Shown here: positions 62,208 to 64,000 of the stretch, in pieces
Layout: every line of letters starts with the position of its first letter
How positions within the stretch are numbered: the first letter of the stretch is position 1
Assembly (NCBI GenBank): GCA_029432775.1
Contig: JAROAZ010000027.1
Span: 22,350 to 86,349 of the forward strand
Source: Pontiellaceae bacterium B12227
GTDB lineage: Bacteria > Verrucomicrobiota > Kiritimatiellia > Kiritimatiellales > Pontiellaceae
Reading direction: 5' to 3'
DNA: 64,000 nucleotides
Translations under genes and position numbers: made by a program
Notes under the pieces: model-generated
What the model saw: only the letters and a program-made list of their open reading frames with translations
Database searches by the model: none
What the model was told of the DNA's origin: nothing

Positions 62208-62712
62208 ATTCCCTTGCCAGTGCAGCGTCTTGGGCGGCGGGTCGATGTTGTGCTCCATCAATGCCGCGGGATTTTGAGCTGTATTGTCGCTGGCCGCAGC
62301 TCATGTAGCACTCGTTGGGGCGATCAGAATGCCCTCTTTACAGACGGCATGACCATCTCAGCGCACAAAATTTGCTCAGAGATCAAAACGCTTAGTTTTT
62401 GAACCTGAATCCTTCCATCGATCGCTGTCGGCCCCTTCATCAGCTTATTGGACTCATAACGGGTAATGTGGCCAGCGCGTCTAACGTAAACGGTTTGCCT
62501 GATGAGTCCGCCCGGTGATCGTGATTAGAAAAAACACCTCAATACTCGGACTTCGTATAAATCTCTTCGTTTCAGCGTGTTGCTCGCGTAGCTATTCGGT
62601 TTCAGGTCATTGCATTTCGTTAAGACAGATAGGATGTCGGCATTTGAATTTTCAACTCTAAGTAAGGACACAGTGTGTGTCCGGTGAACTTTAACCTGAG
62701 AGATTGAATGCC
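62208..62712. other. non-coding stretch before the primase-like gene
   Basis: About 505 bases with no credible gene. It holds an inverted repeat at 62666-62682. Nothing else is recognised. It is probably the boundary between the decayed transposases and a mobile element. Confidence 0.5.
62666..62682. promoter_or_regulatory. 17-base palindrome, possible operator
   Basis: GGACACA-GTG-TGTGTCC is a perfect inverted repeat with a 3-base centre, 30 bases before the primase-like start. Such placement fits a repressor site. Confidence 0.4.
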
Positions 62713-64000
62713 ATGTTTTATGCAATACCTAACCTGTCCTCGTCCCGCACCGTTGAATGTACTCCTTGGAACATAACGACTAAATCACCACCCAAGGCCT
62801 TTTGGAATAATCCGGATGTGAAGCATTCATTTTATTCCGGCTATGAAGGTCTCGTTGCCGGGGCCCGTATTGATGCCAAAAACAATCCGGCGGTTCTCCT
62901 CCATTGGATCGTGGCGGATTATGATGGCAACATTGATGATCACATGCGCGAAACCGTTTTGGAGCGGTGCCCCGACTTCAGGCCGCAATATATTTGTCGC
63001 ACATTTTCCGGTGGAGCCCGTCTGCTATGGAAACTCGAATCCCCATGCTCGCTGCATAAGAATGAGCTGTCTAAAAAGCTCATGCGGTATATCAGGAAGA
63101 AGCTCCGACTTTCCAAGTTGCTGGTCGGGCTCGATGCTGAAGCCCTGGAAGACCCCTGTAAATATTATGAGGCCGGTACGGACTGGAAAAAGCTGTCAGA
63201 TGACCAAGTTCCTTCCGCATTCATGATTCAATGGTCGATTGAGTCCTCCCGCAATTATGCCTGGCCCAAACTGGGCCCGGTCATTCCGATGGAAGTCTTG
63301 GAAGAAGAGATAGAGCGCCAGTATCCCGGTCGATGGCAGGGGCCGTTTGATTTTGGTGCACGCGGAATGCGTTTTTGGGATCCCGATGCAGACAACGAGA
63401 CCGCGGCCATCGTGCGCGAGTCGGGTATGCAGTGTTTTACCGGCGGGCAGGCCTTTGTTTCATGGGCAGATATTCTGGGCCGTAAGTTTGTCAAAAAATT
63501 CGTGGCCGACCGAATCGGCGGCAGCATTGCGGATATCTGTTTCGATGGGCGCGAGTGCTGGATGCAGTTGCCCGACGGCAGTTGGGAGTCCTACTGCAAA
63601 TCCGATATGGCTATGATTCTCAAGGTCGACCGTGGCCTGCGCGGTAGTCCCGCTCGCGGGGAAAATTACAGCGAGGTGGAGCAGGCGCTTACGCGCATTA
63701 TGCAGTATCAGCGCATCGCCTGCGCTGCGCCATTGGTCCATCGCCCCAAAGGCATTGTCATGGTCGGAGCCGACCGCGTCCTCAATACATCCACCGTCAC
63801 CGTCCTCCAGCCCGCCACCAAAGAAGAATACGACCAAGCTGTAGCCGAGGTCGCTGACCCCGGCCCATCCGCACCGCAACAACCAAATCCTTCCTCTGAG
63901 TCCTCTGTGCCCTTGTATGTTTTTCCAATCAACTCAATGCAGGTAGGGAAAAAGGATTTTGAGAATGATTTTATCTTACGTCGCAGAAATCCTTTTTCCC
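62713..64000 (+). CDS. primase-like (AEP-type) protein of a mobile element, partial
   Basis: An open frame of 429 codons from ATG 62713 that runs off the window; the 5' end has a GAGAG leader about 10 bases upstream. The segments HWIVADYDGNID, RTFSGGARLLWKLE and GLDAEALEDPCKYYEAGTDW recall the archaeo-eukaryotic primase domain of plasmid and phage primase-helicases (paired aspartates in VADYD). The central part (QCFTGGQAFVSWADILGRKFVKKF) may be the primase-C region; a D5-like helicase would follow outside the window. A proline/serine-rich linker occurs near residues 390-405. Codon use looks AT-richer than the sugar cluster, by eye only. Confidence 0.6.
   Translation, partial: MFYAIPNLSSSRTVECTPWNITTKSPPKAFWNNPDVKHSFYSGYEGLVAGARIDAKNNPAVLLHWIVADYDGNIDDHMRETVLERCPDFRPQYICRTFSGGARLLWKLESPCSLHKNELSKKLMRYIRKKLRLSKLLVGLDAEALEDPCKYYEAGTDWKKLSDDQVPSAFMIQWSIESSRNYAWPKLGPVIPMEVLEEEIERQYPGRWQGPFDFGARGMRFWDPDADNETAAIVRESGMQCFTGGQAFVSWADILGRKFVKKFVADRIGGSIADICFDGRECWMQLPDGSWESYCKSDMAMILKVDRGLRGSPARGENYSEVEQALTRIMQYQRIACAAPLVHRPKGIVMVGADRVLNTSTVTVLQPATKEEYDQAVAEVADPGPSAPQQPNPSSESSVPLYVFPINSMQVGKKDFENDFILRRRNPFS
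63946..64000. repeat. 14-base perfect inverted repeat at the window end
   Basis: GGGAAAAAGGATTT at 63946-63959 and its exact complement AAATCCTTTTTCCC at 63987-64000, separated by 27 bases. It lies within the open primase-like frame. It could be a hairpin or a mobile repeat; it may continue past the window. Confidence 0.7.

Noticed and set aside
62450..62470. TTGGACTCATAACGGG resembles the anticodon arm of tRNA-fMet and could be an attachment-site fragment.
   Set aside because: Only about 9 bases agree with the tRNA, and flanking arms do not match; chance similarity is likely.
63893..63925. A CCTCTGAGTCCTCTGTGCCCTT-like stretch that resembles common short dispersed repeats.
   Set aside because: It lies in frame within the primase-like gene and there is one copy only in the window, so a repeat call cannot be supported.

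Overview
The window looks like a chromosome segment of a marine, polysaccharide-degrading member of the PVC group, most likely Kiritimatiellota (Pontiella-like). This is inferred from gene content, not from a search. The indicators are many secreted sulfatases and CAZyme-like proteins, HzsA-related cytochrome c/propeller proteins, a PEP-CTERM sorting signal, recurring C-terminal modules of the type DxDGDG...GEYxFGGDP, and AraC-type regulation. No ribosomal RNA or CRISPR array is present.

Layout. 1-5130 (minus): an RND efflux operon (adaptor, pump, small outer-membrane barrel) running into a partial MoxR ATPase. 5247-16849: a mixed envelope region with lipoproteins, an alpha/beta hydrolase, a DUF2391 membrane protein, an acyltransferase-like membrane protein with three outer-membrane barrels, two SYLF-type lipoproteins, a DcaP-like porin, an exported glutaminase and a PsiE-like protein. 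16907-30048: an IclR-effector/AraC-HTH hybrid regulator divergent from a six-gene operon with three HzsA-related proteins (one fused to an FGE-like and a discoidin-like domain), a sulfatase, a propeller-like protein and an iron alcohol dehydrogenase. 30080-36252 (minus): ettA, two tandem HEAT-repeat lipoproteins, each followed by a near-identical hairpin terminator, and a cysteine-rich protein. 36370-37477: two small ORFs, tmRNA (ssrA) and an initiator tRNA-Met, the two RNA genes each with a terminator. 37478-38370: gene-poor.

38430-61725: a LacI-type regulator followed by a long, tightly packed plus-strand cluster: three secreted proteins sharing an unfamiliar domain, an SGNH hydrolase, a Gfo/Idh/MocA oxidoreductase read in frame into a lyase-like protein, a kelch-SSS transporter, a TIM-barrel-like protein, a GH29 fucosidase, two beta-helix proteins, a sulfatase and a URO-D-like enzyme. 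Start/stop overlaps (44859, 52637, 56170) suggest translational coupling. The content fits uptake and breakdown of a sulfated, fucose-containing glycan. An 18-base sequence is repeated exactly upstream of the LacI gene and upstream of the first target gene, so it is the best operator candidate.

61722-64000: decayed ISL3 and REP-associated transposase fragments, then the start of a primase-like gene that runs off the window. This appears to be the edge of a mobile element.

The strongest leads are the A8 homopolymer at the oxidoreductase/lyase junction, the new secreted domain family with its candidate operator, and the HzsA-related/sulfatase/dehydrogenase locus with its cysteine-less FGE-like domain.
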